A DNA stretch of 64,000 nucleotides, taken from NCBI GenBank assembly GCA_017456055.1, contig JAFTKC010000006.1:1-64000 (forward strand), read 5' to 3'. Position 1 is the stretch's first letter, and the number at the start of each line of letters is the position of its first letter. The DNA comes from Clostridia bacterium (GTDB lineage: Bacteria > Bacillota > Clostridia > Christensenellales > Borkfalkiaceae). Both the position numbers and the translations under genes were made by a program. Below, one piece after another: positions 1 through 9,344 of the stretch. The notes under the pieces were generated by a model. It had not been told where the DNA came from, did not search any database, and saw only the letters and a program-made list of their open reading frames with translations.

Positions 1-95
1 GCGTAGAGTTTGAAGGGGGAATTGAAGAAGAAAAATGTTCTACCCTATTAAAAGAATATTTTAGAGAAAAGAGAACTCAAAAAAGCAAAAAGTAG
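1..95 (+). CDS. 3' end of an unrecognised gene (partial)
   Basis: Only about 30 codons of an open frame (3..95, ending TAG) lie inside the window. The tail is acidic, then basic, with an Arg/Lys-rich end. No domain can be recognised. It lies on the same strand as the polysaccharide operon but is separated from it by a promoter, so it is probably the last gene of a preceding unit. It could also be a chance open frame. Confidence 0.35.
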   Translation, partial: VEFEGGIEEEKCSTLLKEYFREKRTQKSKK

Positions 96-162
96 AAAAC
101 TCAAGACTTAGGTAGAGTTATTATTATATAATAGTAAATAAAAAAAACTTTTGATTTATAAC

Positions 163-191
163 TTGCATAAAGGGAATGTATGTGTTATAAT
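163..191 (+). promoter_or_regulatory. Promoter of the exopolysaccharide operon
   Basis: TTGCAT (163-168), a 17-nt spacer and a perfect TATAAT (186-191). This predicts a start near 198 and an untranslated leader of about 78 nt before the sugar transferase. Confidence 0.75.
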
Positions 192-198
192 ACTTTAA

Positions 199-275
199 GA
201 CTATTATGGGTAGGTGTAAGAACGGCTAAAAAACAAGTCGAAAGCCCAGCCGTAATATCGGGAGTATAGATTGTA
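199..275 (+). promoter_or_regulatory. Structured 5' leader of the polysaccharide operon
   Basis: The leader holds a perfect inverted repeat ACGGCT (222-227) / AGCCGT (248-253) around a 20-nt loop. Flanking TATTA and TAATA can extend it across a 5' internal loop. GGG at about 208-211 could pair with CCC in the apical loop (245-247). There is no U-tract, so it is not a terminator. I could not match it to a known riboswitch class. GGGAG just before the start codon is the likely ribosome binding site. Confidence 0.4.
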
Positions 276-1034
276 ATGAAGCAAAAGAAAATTTCAAGCG
301 ACCTCAAAGGATACAAATTAAAATTTTCTCAAAAAATATATCGCTTTTTTAAGGCTTTAATAGATTTTGTAGCGGCTCTAATTGCAATAATTATTACTTC
401 GCCAATCTTTCTAATTACGGCGATTGCAATAAAAGTAGAGTCAAAAGGTCCGGTTTTTTTCTGTCAAGATAGAATTGGCTATAAGGGGAAGATATTTAAG
501 TGCATAAAATTTAGGAGTATGACGGAGGACGCCAACCACCATGTAGCAGGCTACGAATACGGAGAGGCTAAAAGTTATATAACTAAAGTGGGTGCGTTTA
601 TAAGAAAAACTTCTATCGACGAACTTCCACAGCTTTATAATATCTTGACGTTTAAGATGAGTTTAATAGGTTATAGACCTTCGCAAGAAAACGAAATAGA
701 GTTAAACGTGCCGAGAAGTAAATACAATATGTATCAAGTTAGGCCGGGTATTACTGGTTGGGCGCAAATAAACGGAAGAGACGTTTTGGCTGCACAACCG
801 GCAAAAAAAGCGCAATTTGATAACTATTATCTTCAAAAGTTCTCTATTTGGTTAGATATTAAAATCTTCTTTTTAACCATTTTTAAGGTGTTTAGTAAAG
901 AGGGCGTTGCAGAGGGAGTGCTAGAAAATCTTCCAAACGACGATGGGAAAGATGAAAACGCAGTCACGACTGATAGTTGTGTGACTGATTCGATAAAAAA
1001 GGTTGCTGGCGAAAACAATGAACAAGCCGTATAA
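276..1034 (+). CDS. Undecaprenyl-phosphate sugar-1-phosphate transferase (initiating transferase)
   Basis: Bacterial sugar transferase family (PglC/WcaJ catalytic core). It moves a sugar phosphate from a UDP-sugar onto undecaprenyl phosphate at the inner membrane face, which starts assembly of a polysaccharide repeat unit. Visible are one hydrophobic re-entrant segment (about 27-52), the FKCIKFRSM motif (about 74-82), the catalytic Asp-Glu pair in SIDELPQLYNIL (D115-E116), SLIGYRP and GITGWAQINGR. At 252 residues it is the short form, without the N-terminal multi-pass domain of WbaP/WcaJ. The C-terminal 40 residues are polar and unlike the core. It is the first gene of the operon and is followed directly by glycosyltransferases. 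Confidence 0.9.
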   Translation: MKQKKISSDLKGYKLKFSQKIYRFFKALIDFVAALIAIIITSPIFLITAIAIKVESKGPVFFCQDRIGYKGKIFKCIKFRSMTEDANHHVAGYEYGEAKSYITKVGAFIRKTSIDELPQLYNILTFKMSLIGYRPSQENEIELNVPRSKYNMYQVRPGITGWAQINGRDVLAAQPAKKAQFDNYYLQKFSIWLDIKIFFLTIFKVFSKEGVAEGVLENLPNDDGKDENAVTTDSCVTDSIKKVAGENNEQAV

Positions 1035-1069
1035 CCTAGGAAAAAGTAAAAGCAAAAGACAAAAACAAA

Positions 1070-1849
1070 ATGGACGAAAAAATGGATAACCAACTAGTTT
1101 CAGTAATAATGCCGTCGTATAATACGGCGCACTTAATAAGAGAATCAATAGATTCAGTCCTTAATCAAACGTACACTAACTTTGAGTTGATTATTATCGA
1201 CGATTGTTCAACCGATAATACCGACGAGGTTGTGGCGGAATATAAGGACTCCCGAATCGTATATTTAAAAAACGAAGAGCATGGTGGCGCTGCCGTTTCG
1301 AGAAATCACGGCTTGAGAGAAGCAAAGGGCAAATGGGTGGCTTTTTTGGATAGCGACGATTTGTGGACGGAGGACAAACTTAGCAAGCAAGTTGCTTTTA
1401 TGAACGAGTTCGGCTACAATTTTTCTTATACCAACTACGAAAAGATTGACGAGCAGGGGAACTCGCTAAACTGCGTGGTTTCTGGGCCTAAAAAGATTTC
1501 TAAGCGCAAAATGAGAAAATATTGTTGGATAGGTTGTTTGACGGTTATGTACGATAGAGAACACGTTGGGCTTATTCAAATTGAAAATATTCAAAAGAAC
1601 AACGACTACGCTATGTGGCTTAAGGTGTGTAAAAAAGCCGATTGTTATTTGCTTAATGAAAACCTTGCCAAGTATAGAAAGGGCAGAACGGGCAGTATTA
1701 GAACGATTAAAACTTCTCGCCTTATTACTTGGTATTACAAAATGTATAGACTTTGTGAGAAAAAGTTAGTTATTACCGCTTGGTATTGTACTTTTAGAAA
1801 CGTGTTCTTTGGAGTATTAAAAAAGATTATATACGAAAAAAGGAAATAA
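1070..1849 (+). CDS. Family 2 glycosyltransferase
   Basis: GT-A fold family 2 glycosyltransferase, 259 residues. The nucleotide-binding start SVIMPSYN (about 11-18), IIIDDCSTDNT (41-51) and the metal-binding DSD of AFLDSDDLW (94-96) are all in place. The family moves a sugar from a nucleotide donor onto the lipid-linked chain; donor and acceptor cannot be read from the sequence. No transmembrane segment is evident, so it should act at the cytoplasmic membrane face. A second in-frame ATG at 1082 is an alternative start. It lies 36 nt after the initiating transferase, so it probably adds an early sugar. Confidence 0.88.
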   Translation: MDEKMDNQLVSVIMPSYNTAHLIRESIDSVLNQTYTNFELIIIDDCSTDNTDEVVAEYKDSRIVYLKNEEHGGAAVSRNHGLREAKGKWVAFLDSDDLWTEDKLSKQVAFMNEFGYNFSYTNYEKIDEQGNSLNCVVSGPKKISKRKMRKYCWIGCLTVMYDREHVGLIQIENIQKNNDYAMWLKVCKKADCYLLNENLAKYRKGRTGSIRTIKTSRLITWYYKMYRLCEKKLVITAWYCTFRNVFFGVLKKIIYEKRK

Positions 1850-1851
1850 TT

Positions 1852-2673
1852 ATGAGAATTCAGGTTTTAATAGCCACGATGAATCAAACGGATTATTCCC
1901 TGCTTGAAAAAATGAATATCGGTAGTGACGCCGTGGTAGTAAACCAATGCGACAGAGAAGGTTTTTGTCAATTTGACTATAACGGCTATAGCATTACTTG
2001 GATAGAATCTAAAGAGAGAGGTTTGTCGCGCAGTAGAAATATGGCGATAAAAAATGCAACGGGCGATATTTTGCTCTTGTGTGACGACGACGAGATTTTA
2101 GAATCAAATTACGTAGAAACAATTAGTAAGGCGTATTTAGAGTGTAAAGACGCCGATATGATTGTTTTTAATTTAAATTTGTTAGATTGCACTTTTAAAG
2201 AAAGTCTTTTCGATAAGCCGAGAAGAATAAAAAAACGCAAGACTTACGGAAGCGTTCACCTTTCTTTTAAGAGAAAGTCGGTTGTAGATAACTGCATTTC
2301 TTTTGACGTTAGGTTTGGAACGGGCTCTAAAATGTACCTATCTTGCGAGGATAATCTTTTTGGCTTGGAGTTTAGTAAAAAACGCTTAATTCGATATACT
2401 TACCCAGGCATTATCGGTAGCGTTTCTTATGCTAATTCCTCGTGGTTTACGGGGTATGATGAAAGGTTTTTCTACGATAAAGGTGCTTTTTTAGTTGCTG
2501 GGTATTCTTGGAAACGACATTTTTATAAGTGGTATTACGTTCTTAAGTTTACAAAACTTTCTTCTCTATCATCTTGTCAAATTCTAAAAAATTTGAATCG
2601 TGGGATGAAAGGGGTTAAAAAAGGGCTTAATTTTAACGAATATACGGAAAAATTTATCAAGTCTAAAAAGTAA
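1852..2673 (+). CDS. Family 2-like glycosyltransferase
   Basis: A 273-residue protein with a GT-A nucleotide-sugar core. The N-terminus is IQVLIATMNQTD. GLSRSRNMAIKNATGD leads into LLLCDDDEIL, whose DDD (about 78-80) is the presumed metal site. The N-terminal half, with a short strand-rich start instead of a Rossmann-like PSYN motif, resembles GT2 variants found in capsule clusters. The start codon follows the previous stop by 2 nt, so translation is probably coupled. Donor and acceptor are unknown. Family assignment is good; specificity is open. Confidence 0.82.
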   Translation: MRIQVLIATMNQTDYSLLEKMNIGSDAVVVNQCDREGFCQFDYNGYSITWIESKERGLSRSRNMAIKNATGDILLLCDDDEILESNYVETISKAYLECKDADMIVFNLNLLDCTFKESLFDKPRRIKKRKTYGSVHLSFKRKSVVDNCISFDVRFGTGSKMYLSCEDNLFGLEFSKKRLIRYTYPGIIGSVSYANSSWFTGYDERFFYDKGAFLVAGYSWKRHFYKWYYVLKFTKLSSLSSCQILKNLNRGMKGVKKGLNFNEYTEKFIKSKK

Positions 2674-2678
2674 AAATT

Positions 2679-3455
2679 ATGAGAGTAAAAAAAATACACT
2701 ATTGTTGGTTTGGAAATAATCCTAAGCCGGAGATAGTAAAAAACTGCATAGATAGTTGGAAAAAATTTGCTCCAGAATATGAGATTATTGAGTGGAACGA
2801 AACTACTTTCGACGTTAATTGTTGTAAATACGTAAAAGAGGCGTACGAAAATAAAAAGTTTGCTTTCGTTTCCGACTATGCAAGGTTTAAAATTCTTTAC
2901 GAAATGGGTGGAATTTACGTTGATACCGACGTTGAGTTTATAAAGCCTATCGACGATTTGCCTGAAACTTTCGTTGGTTTTGAGGATAAAAAGAGCATTG
3001 CAAGTGGTTTAATTAGGGGCGCAAAAAAGGGTGATAGCGTTTGCAAAGAAATGCTAGATAGTTATCAAAACGACTCGTTTATATTAGAAGACGGCACGTT
3101 TAACCTCAAAACCATTTGCCAAAGAGAAACGGAAATTTTATCTAAATACGGCTTAAAGTTAAACGGCGAAAATCAGCAGGCTGGTGAAACGGCGGTTTTT
3201 TCGCCCGAATATTTTTGCCCAAAAGATTATATTACAGGCAAATTAAATATAACCGAAAACACCTACTCAATTCACCACTACGCGTCGAGTTGGTATGATG
3301 AAGAGCAAAAACTTCAGTTAAAACTAAAAGCAAAATATAGAAAATTTATGCCAAAAAAAATAGCTGACGTTTTAGCGACCTTTAAAGCAAAGAGAAAGAC
3401 TAAAGGGTTAAAAGTAGCGCTAAAATGGGTTTTTAAAAAAAGGCGTAAGGGATAG
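2679..3455 (+). CDS. GT32-type (DXD sugar-binding) glycosyltransferase
   Basis: This belongs to the capsular polysaccharide / OCH1-like GT32 group, seen by KKIHYCWFG at the N-terminus, FVSDYARFKILYEMGGIYVDTD (SDYAR about 65-69, metal-binding DTD 82-84) and a later HHYASSW block. Such enzymes typically transfer hexoses or hexosamines to a growing glycan. At 258 residues the length is normal. The last 50 residues are strongly basic, which fits peripheral membrane binding. It lies 5 nt after the preceding glycosyltransferase and 3 nt before the next, inside one operon. Confidence 0.87.
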   Translation: MRVKKIHYCWFGNNPKPEIVKNCIDSWKKFAPEYEIIEWNETTFDVNCCKYVKEAYENKKFAFVSDYARFKILYEMGGIYVDTDVEFIKPIDDLPETFVGFEDKKSIASGLIRGAKKGDSVCKEMLDSYQNDSFILEDGTFNLKTICQRETEILSKYGLKLNGENQQAGETAVFSPEYFCPKDYITGKLNITENTYSIHHYASSWYDEEQKLQLKLKAKYRKFMPKKIADVLATFKAKRKTKGLKVALKWVFKKRRKG

Positions 3456-3458
3456 GAT

Positions 3459-4346
3459 ATGGTAAGTATTATCACGCCAACTTTTAATAGGGCGTATATT
3501 TTAGATAAAGCGTATGAGTCGCTCAAAAGACAAACCTCAAAAAATTTCGAGTGGATAATTATTGACGACGGCTCTTTAGACAATACGGAAGAACTAGTTA
3601 ATGTCTGGAAAAATCAAGAAAATTCTTTTGAAATAACCTATTTTCACCAAGAAAACGGGGGAAAGCATCGTGCTCTAAATAAGGGTATTAGTTTGGTAAA
3701 GTACGATTACGTTCTTATTTTAGATAGCGACGATTTTTTAACCGACGATGCCGTTGAATTTATTCACAAATGCATAGAGGAAATGCAAAACGAGGATGGT
3801 TTTGCAGGTTTTTCGGGGCTAAAAAATTTAGGTGGCAAAACCGTTTCTAGTAGTTTTAAGGATGAATACATAGACTGCACCAATTTAGAGAGAATTAAGT
3901 ACGGACTTAACGTCGATATGGCAGAAGTCTATAAAACTGAGATTTTAAGACAATATCCTTTTCCCGAGTTTGAAGAGGAAAAATTTTGTAGCGAATCTGC
4001 CGTTTGGGATAAAATCGCTAAGGACGGATATAAAATTCGCTGGTTTAACAAGGTGATTTGCAACGCCGAGTATATTGAAGACGGATTAACTAGAAATTTA
4101 AACGAAGAATTTCTTGCCAAAAACTTTTTAGGATTTTGCCATTGCACAGAACTTTTTTTAAAAACTAGAAAGGGAACGCAGTTATTAAATAGATACGGTC
4201 TTTTTTATAAAGTGGCAAAACTTAAGGGCTATTCATTAAGAGAATCGGCAAAACTTATAAAAGTGCCCACTTTTAAGATGTGGATGGGTGTTTGTTATTT
4301 TAAGTTAAGAAAGTTAGGTAAGAGGATATTAAGGGGTAAAAACTAA
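3459..4346 (+). CDS. Family 2 glycosyltransferase
   Basis: A 295-residue GT2 enzyme. Visible are VSIITPTFNRAYIL at the start, WIIIDDGSLDNT (about 32-43), the donor-contact ENGGKHRALNKGI and DSDD (89-92). The ENGGKHxALN form is common in capsule and teichoic-type GT2 enzymes. Its C-terminal 80 residues are basic and aromatic, suggesting membrane association. It is the fourth and last transferase of the operon, so together with the initiating enzyme the repeat unit would have up to five sugars. That count is an inference and assumes one transfer per enzyme. Confidence 0.87.
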   Translation: MVSIITPTFNRAYILDKAYESLKRQTSKNFEWIIIDDGSLDNTEELVNVWKNQENSFEITYFHQENGGKHRALNKGISLVKYDYVLILDSDDFLTDDAVEFIHKCIEEMQNEDGFAGFSGLKNLGGKTVSSSFKDEYIDCTNLERIKYGLNVDMAEVYKTEILRQYPFPEFEEEKFCSESAVWDKIAKDGYKIRWFNKVICNAEYIEDGLTRNLNEEFLAKNFLGFCHCTELFLKTRKGTQLLNRYGLFYKVAKLKGYSLRESAKLIKVPTFKMWMGVCYFKLRKLGKRILRGKN

Positions 4347-4354
4347 GCGGGAAA

Positions 4355-5536
4355 ATGAAACTAAAAGAAAAAAAACTAAGTAGTGTTGTAAGCACGATTT
4401 TATTAGTGCTTGCCTTAATTTCACTACTAGGCGTAAACGGAATAAAAAATCTCGTTGGAGAGGACGTTGAGAAAGCGCTTATAATTATGGGCGTCGTAAT
4501 CTTGGCGTGCTTTTTTTTCACGTTTGCAAAAGATATTAAGGTTGATCTTCTCAGCGTTTTATTTATAGTTTATCAACTGATAATATTATTTAGTACGCTT
4601 TTTTCAGGCGAGTTTACTTACGGAATTGGTATTAGCATTTTAAGTTTTATATTGATATTTTTACTCGTTCAGTCTAACTTATACGGGCAAATAATAACAA
4701 TTTTAAGCATACTCGTTTTTGTAGTATCTCTAATAAATTTGCCTTTTGTTTTTATTGACGGCTTAAAGGCAACGGATAGTTTCTTTATAGGTGGAAAAAA
4801 CGCGCTCAATATCTTTTTGCTTCCAGCAATGTTTATAATGCTCTTAAAGGGCTTTGAGAAAAAATCCAAGTATACCGTAATTGCAATTATTGGCGTAGTA
4901 GTTTCACTTATAACTATGTTTATAGCGTCGGGAGCGACGGGAAAGGTAGTTGCCCTTGCAAGCGTAGTATTATTGCTTTTAATAATTAAGATAAGACCTG
5001 CGAAATGGATATTTATAGGCGTGATAGTTGCAGTATATATTCTTTTAGTTTCGGGTATTTTGGTGGAAACGCAAATTTGGCAACAAATTGCCGATAAACT
5101 AGGCAAAAACGCCAACCTAACTTATAGAACGGACGTATGGGAAAGCGTTAGAGTAATGGTTGCCGAAAAGCCTTTATTTGGCTATGGTAGAGTAAACGAG
5201 ATTTCTTACGTGACCGATTGGGGTGGAACGGTTATTCTTAACGAAGCGCATAACTTTGCTCTAGAAATTGCACTAGAGGGTGGAATAATTTCAGTTATTA
5301 TCTATTTATTTATGTTGTTTAGGGGAGTTGCAGGGTTAAATTTAAAACTTCTTTCACACAAGATTATTTTCGTTGCGTTTTGTTTGGTTTTAATAAATGG
5401 GCTAACCGAGTCAATAAACAATAAATTTTTAGTGGTAGTTATTTTTGCAATCGTTTGTAGATTTTGCAACGAGGAAAAAGATAGAAAAAAACTAGAGTTA
5501 GAAAGAATAGAAGGACAAAAAGAAAATGAAGGTTAA
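4355..5536 (+). CDS. Wzy-like O-antigen polymerase / ligase family protein
   Basis: A 393-residue polytopic membrane protein with about ten hydrophobic segments and one large hydrophilic loop (about 240-305). That loop carries LTYRTDVWESV, FGYGR and the EAHNFALEIALEGGI block typical of the O-antigen ligase/polymerase superfamily. In Wzx/Wzy pathways it joins lipid-linked repeat units on the outer membrane face. The position between the last transferase and the flippase supports the polymerase role. Its 3' end overlaps the flippase start by 11 nt. Sequence alone cannot tell polymerase from ligase, but a Gram-positive setting favours polymerase. Confidence 0.8.
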   Translation: MKLKEKKLSSVVSTILLVLALISLLGVNGIKNLVGEDVEKALIIMGVVILACFFFTFAKDIKVDLLSVLFIVYQLIILFSTLFSGEFTYGIGISILSFILIFLLVQSNLYGQIITILSILVFVVSLINLPFVFIDGLKATDSFFIGGKNALNIFLLPAMFIMLLKGFEKKSKYTVIAIIGVVVSLITMFIASGATGKVVALASVVLLLLIIKIRPAKWIFIGVIVAVYILLVSGILVETQIWQQIADKLGKNANLTYRTDVWESVRVMVAEKPLFGYGRVNEISYVTDWGGTVILNEAHNFALEIALEGGIISVIIYLFMLFRGVAGLNLKLLSHKIIFVAFCLVLINGLTESINNKFLVVVIFAIVCRFCNEEKDRKKLELERIEGQKENEG

Positions 5537-6935
5537 GCAATTATTTAAGACGGTGCTAGTTTTCTTTTTGGGAAACGCCCTTTCAAAACTTATATCCTTT
5601 TTTCTCTTGCCACTCTATACTGCGGAAATTGATCCCGTTCAGTACGGCAACTACGGCATTGCATTTGCATTTATAAATCTAATTGCTCCACTTGCCTTTT
5701 TACAGGTGTGGGACGGAATGTATAGAATTGCCTTTGACTTTGATGGAAAAAAGGAAAAAAACAAGATAGTAAGCAACGCCCTAGCATTTTCTAGCGTGGG
5801 AATCGTGCTCTATTTTGCAATGTTTTTCTTGCTACGCCTATTTTTCAAGTTCGAGTATTTTGAACTAGTTTTAATTTATGGCTTAGTTTACGGAATAAAT
5901 TATATCTTCACTTTCTCGGCTAGAGTTCACCTTTCTAATAAATTGTTCGTGTTTTCGGGCGTAATGTCCACTTTGGTCACGGCAACACTCAATATAATCT
6001 TAATGGTCGGGTACGGTTGGGACGTTAAGTCTATTTATTTCTCGGCAATCTGTGGAATTATCGTTCAAATGATAATAATCGAGATAGGTGTAGGTGTATT
6101 TAGGCACTTTAGATTTTCTTCTCTAAAAAAAGATATTCTAAAGCAAATGCTAAGGTTTTCACTTCCACTTTGCGTTTCCACTATATCCTACTGGCTACTA
6201 TCAGGCTTTACTAAAGTGTTAATTGAACAATTCGTCGGGGACTACGGAAACGGAATTTACGAAGTTGCAAATAAATTCTCGGTGTTTATAACCTTTTTGG
6301 TGACGGTTATTCAGTATGCTTGGAACGAAACGGCGTATTTAATTAGTACCGAAGAAAAGGAAGAGAGAAACAAAAGTTATCAAGTTAGCCTTAACGTTAT
6401 CATCACTGGCGTGACGGTGGGAACGGCGTTTTTCTGTATATTCTCTAAAATTATCTTCCCATTTATGATAGACGATAAGTATTTAGAGGCAAAATCACTT
6501 ATTCCAATAGCGATTATTGGAACGGCAGCAAATTCTCTTGCAAGTTTTGTCGGCACGTTCTTTATGGCAGAGAAAAAGAATAAGTTTATATTATTTAGCA
6601 CCTTGTCCGCCGCCCTATTTAACGTAGTTGTAGGCTACTTTGCCACCAAGTATTATGGAGTGTTGGGTGGACTCACGGCGCTATCACTAGGTTTCCTAAT
6701 TTTAGCGCTCATAAGATTGCTCTTTGCAACTAAAACCTTTAAATTAAAAATAAAACCGTGGCATACTATCCTTTCTTTGCTTGCTTTAGTGGGCTCGGTT
6801 GTTGTATACTACTATATAGATTCAATTCTAATTCTAATAGGAACGCTAGTTCTATTACTAGCACTACTTATAATTGCCTTTAGAAAAAAGATTAAAGACT
6901 TAGTGGTAAGTTTAATGGGGAAAGACAAGGCGTAA
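5526..6935 (+). CDS. Wzx-like polysaccharide flippase (MOP superfamily)
   Basis: A 469-residue protein with 12-14 predicted membrane spans. It starts VFFLGNALSKLISFFLLPLYT, the common opening of the oligosaccharidyl-lipid/polysaccharide exporter branch of the MOP superfamily. It would flip undecaprenyl-pyrophosphate-linked repeat units across the membrane for Wzy polymerisation. The start lies within the polymerase gene in another frame (11-nt overlap), which points to translational coupling. No chain-length regulator or tyrosine kinase is present downstream; those would have to lie upstream of the window or elsewhere. Confidence 0.88.
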   Translation: MKVKQLFKTVLVFFLGNALSKLISFFLLPLYTAEIDPVQYGNYGIAFAFINLIAPLAFLQVWDGMYRIAFDFDGKKEKNKIVSNALAFSSVGIVLYFAMFFLLRLFFKFEYFELVLIYGLVYGINYIFTFSARVHLSNKLFVFSGVMSTLVTATLNIILMVGYGWDVKSIYFSAICGIIVQMIIIEIGVGVFRHFRFSSLKKDILKQMLRFSLPLCVSTISYWLLSGFTKVLIEQFVGDYGNGIYEVANKFSVFITFLVTVIQYAWNETAYLISTEEKEERNKSYQVSLNVIITGVTVGTAFFCIFSKIIFPFMIDDKYLEAKSLIPIAIIGTAANSLASFVGTFFMAEKKNKFILFSTLSAALFNVVVGYFATKYYGVLGGLTALSLGFLILALIRLLFATKTFKLKIKPWHTILSLLALVGSVVVYYYIDSILILIGTLVLLLALLIIAFRKKIKDLVVSLMGKDKA

Positions 6936-6982
6936 AGAAAAAGGGTTAGAAAATATACAAATTAGAGAAAATAAGGTAAGTT

Positions 6983-8215
6983 ATGAAAATTGTAATCGCA
7001 GGCGTTGGCTACGTAGGACTTTCTATGGCGACGCTATTATCTCAAAATAATTCGGTTGTGGCAGTTGATATCGTTAAAGAAAAAGTGGAGATGATAAACA
7101 ACAGAAAATCGCCTATTCAAGACGAGTATATTGAGAGATTTTTTGCTAAAAAGAAATTAAACTTAACGGCAACACTTGAAACTGATTCGGCGTATAAAGA
7201 TGCGGACTTCGTGGTGATTGCAACTCCAACCAATTACGATAGCGAAAAAAACTTTTTCGACACTTCTGCCGTAGAGTCGGTAATTGAAAAGGTTTTAGAC
7301 GTCAATTCAAACGCTATAATGGTAATAAAATCTACAATCCCCGTAGGTTTTACAGAAATGGTTAGGAAAAAATACAATACCGAAAACATAATATTTAGTC
7401 CAGAGTTTTTAAGAGAATCAAAGGCGTTGTACGATAACCTTTATCCAAGCCGTATAATAGTGGGCACGGATATGGAAAATCCTAGACTAGTTGAAAAGGC
7501 AAACGAGTTTGCAACTTTACTAAAAGAGGGCGCAATTAAAGAAAATATCGACACCTTAATTATGGGTTGTACCGAGGCGGAAGCAGTTAAACTTTTTGCA
7601 AACACCTATCTAGCGCTTCGCGTTTCTTATTTTAACGAACTCGATACCTATGCAGAACTTAGGGGGCTAGACGCAAAACAAATAATAGAAGGCGTATGTT
7701 TAGACCCTAGAATAGGGCAATATTACAATAACCCATCGTTTGGATATGGTGGATATTGCTTGCCGAAAGACACTAAGCAACTTTTAGCAAACTACGCAAA
7801 CGTTCCACAAAACATAATGTCGGCGATAGTTGAAAGTAATAGAACTAGAAAGGATTTTATTGCAGAACAAGTTTTGCATTTAGCAGGATATTACGATAAT
7901 TACGGAAAACGCAAAAAGGGTGATAAAGGAAATTGTGTTATCGGCGTTTATAGATTAACTATGAAAACCAATTCCGATAACTTCCGTCAAAGTAGTGTTC
8001 AAGGTATTATGAAAAGGCTTAAGGTAAGGGGAGTAAAACTAATAATTTACGAACCAAACCTAAAAAATGCAACGACATTCTGTGGTAGTGAAGTTATTAA
8101 CGATTTACATAAATTTAAGGAATTGTCAAGCGCTATTATCGTTAATAGATACGACACTTGTTTAGACGACGTTAGGGAGAAAGTGTACACTAGAGACTTG
8201 TTTAGAAGAGACTAA
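6983..8215 (+). CDS. ugd: UDP-glucose 6-dehydrogenase family (nucleotide-sugar dehydrogenase)
   Basis: NAD-dependent four-electron oxidation of a UDP-sugar (typically UDP-glucose) to the uronic acid. Motifs: Rossmann GVGYVGLS (about 7-14), [27 protein letters not shown], and the catalytic cysteine in [12 protein letters not shown] (about residue 259). The C-terminal UDP-binding domain is complete and the length (410) is normal. As the last gene of the polysaccharide operon it most likely supplies UDP-glucuronate or a derived sugar for the repeat unit, so the polymer is probably acidic (inference). UDP-ManNAc dehydrogenase is a less likely alternative. Confidence 0.88.
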   Translation: MKIVIAGVGYVGLSMATLLSQNNSVVAVDIVKEKVEMINNRKSPIQDEYIERFFAKKKLNLTATLETDSAYKDADFVVIATPTNYDSEKNFFDTSAVESVIEKVLDVNSNAIMVIKSTIPVGFTEMVRKKYNTENIIFSPEFLRESKALYDNLYPSRIIVGTDMENPRLVEKANEFATLLKEGAIKENIDTLIMGCTEAEAVKLFANTYLALRVSYFNELDTYAELRGLDAKQIIEGVCLDPRIGQYYNNPSFGYGGYCLPKDTKQLLANYANVPQNIMSAIVESNRTRKDFIAEQVLHLAGYYDNYGKRKKGDKGNCVIGVYRLTMKTNSDNFRQSSVQGIMKRLKVRGVKLIIYEPNLKNATTFCGSEVINDLHKFKELSSAIIVNRYDTCLDDVREKVYTRDLFRRD

Positions 8216-8265
8216 TTAAACGAAATTTATTTCGCGTAAATTGGCAAGTAAAAAGGGAAAACCCC

Positions 8266-8294
8266 TTGACTAATTTTGTTAGTTGGGTTAAAAT
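8266..8294 (+). promoter_or_regulatory. Promoter of prs
   Basis: TTGACT (8266-8271), 17-nt spacer, TAAAAT (8289-8294). It separates prs from the polysaccharide operon. Just upstream, CGAAAT/ATTTCG (8221-8234) forms a small hairpin without a U-tract, so no convincing terminator for the upstream operon is visible. Confidence 0.75.
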
Positions 8295-8340
8295 AATTTA
8301 GGTGCTATATGTACAAAAAGTTACATTAGGAGAAAAATTT

Positions 8341-9294
8341 ATGATTACACACGGAAACGAAATTGAAATTTTGTGCGGCAACTCCAATAGGCCTCTCGCT
8401 GAAGCCGTTGCCAAAGAACTCAAACTTCCACTTTCAGAGGCTGAAGTTGGTAAGTTTTCAGACGGAGAGATAAGCATAACTCTTCCACAAACAGTTAGAG
8501 GAAAGGACGTATTTATTATTCAATCGACCTCTTCACCTGTAAACGATAACCTTATGGAATTGCTTATTATGATTGACGCGTGCAAGAGAGCATCTGCTGG
8601 TAGAATTACTGCAGTTATCCCATATTTTGGATACGCTCGTCAAGATAGAAAGGCTCGTCCAAGAGATCCAATTACGGCAAAATTAGTGGCTGATATGTTG
8701 ACCGTTGCTGGCGCAGATAGAGTTATGACTATGGACCTTCACGCAGCGCAAATTCAAGGATTTTTTGAAATTCCTGTGGATCACTTATACGGCGCTCCAT
8801 TGCTTGCAAAATATTACAAGAATAAAATGGACGAAAATTGGACGGTTGTTTCACCAGACGTTGGTAGCGTTGGTAGAGCGAGAAACTTTGCAACTAGAGT
8901 TAACGCATCACTTGCAATCGTTGATAAACGTAGACCAAAGGCTAACGCAATCGAAGTTATGAACGTAGTTGGCGACGTTCAAGGAAAAACCTGCTTGATG
9001 GTAGACGATATGATAGACACGGCGGGAACTATTTGTCAAGGCGCAGAGGCTTTAATTAAAAACGGTGCTAAGGAAGTTTACGCTTGCTGTACGCACGGCG
9101 TTTTATCAGGTCCTGCATTTAAGAGATTACTTGATTCTCCAATTAAGGAATTAGCAGTTTTAGATACTATCAATATTCCTGAAGAAATCAAGAATCATCC
9201 TAAATTCAAGATTTTGCCGACCGCAAAGACTATTGCTAGAGCAATTAGCGTAATCTTCTCGGATACTTCGCTTTCGGCAATTTACGAAGACTAA
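8341..9294 (+). CDS. prs: Ribose-phosphate pyrophosphokinase (PRPP synthase)
   Basis: Makes PRPP from ribose-5-phosphate and ATP for purine, pyrimidine, histidine and NAD synthesis. Visible are the N-terminal CGNSNRPLAEAVAKEL, KFSDGEISI, the flexible-loop PYFGYARQDRKARPRDPI, the metal-binding MDLHAAQIQGFF and the PRPP-binding VDDMIDTAGTI. The frame is open from a GTG at 8302, but AGGAG at 8328-8332 lies 8 nt before the ATG at 8341. That ATG gives the normal 317-residue class I enzyme, so I place the start there. It is monocistronic, between its own promoter and a terminator. Confidence 0.96.
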   Translation: MITHGNEIEILCGNSNRPLAEAVAKELKLPLSEAEVGKFSDGEISITLPQTVRGKDVFIIQSTSSPVNDNLMELLIMIDACKRASAGRITAVIPYFGYARQDRKARPRDPITAKLVADMLTVAGADRVMTMDLHAAQIQGFFEIPVDHLYGAPLLAKYYKNKMDENWTVVSPDVGSVGRARNFATRVNASLAIVDKRRPKANAIEVMNVVGDVQGKTCLMVDDMIDTAGTICQGAEALIKNGAKEVYACCTHGVLSGPAFKRLLDSPIKELAVLDTINIPEEIKNHPKFKILPTAKTIARAISVIFSDTSLSAIYED

Positions 9295-9301
9295 TAAAAG
9301 A

Positions 9302-9332
9302 AAAAAAGCCGTTTTCCTTAAACGGCTTTTTT
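9302..9332 (+). terminator. Intrinsic terminator after prs
   Basis: AAAAAGCCGTTT and AAACGGCTTTTTT pair around a 5-nt loop and are followed by a T-tract, directly after the prs stop codon. Confidence 0.9.
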
Positions 9333-9344
9333 AATAGGAATTAT

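Noticed and set aside
199-275. Known riboswitch (c-di-GMP or preQ1) before the polysaccharide operon
   Set aside because: The conserved core sequences of these classes are not present; only a general structured leader can be supported.
4669-5115. 148-residue open frame on the minus strand
   Set aside because: Antisense to the polymerase gene. No ribosome binding site; composition reflects the hydrophobic codons of the opposite strand.
8221-8264. Terminator of the polysaccharide operon
   Set aside because: The CGAAAT/ATTTCG and AAGGG/CCCTT hairpins lack T-tracts, so I do not call a terminator.
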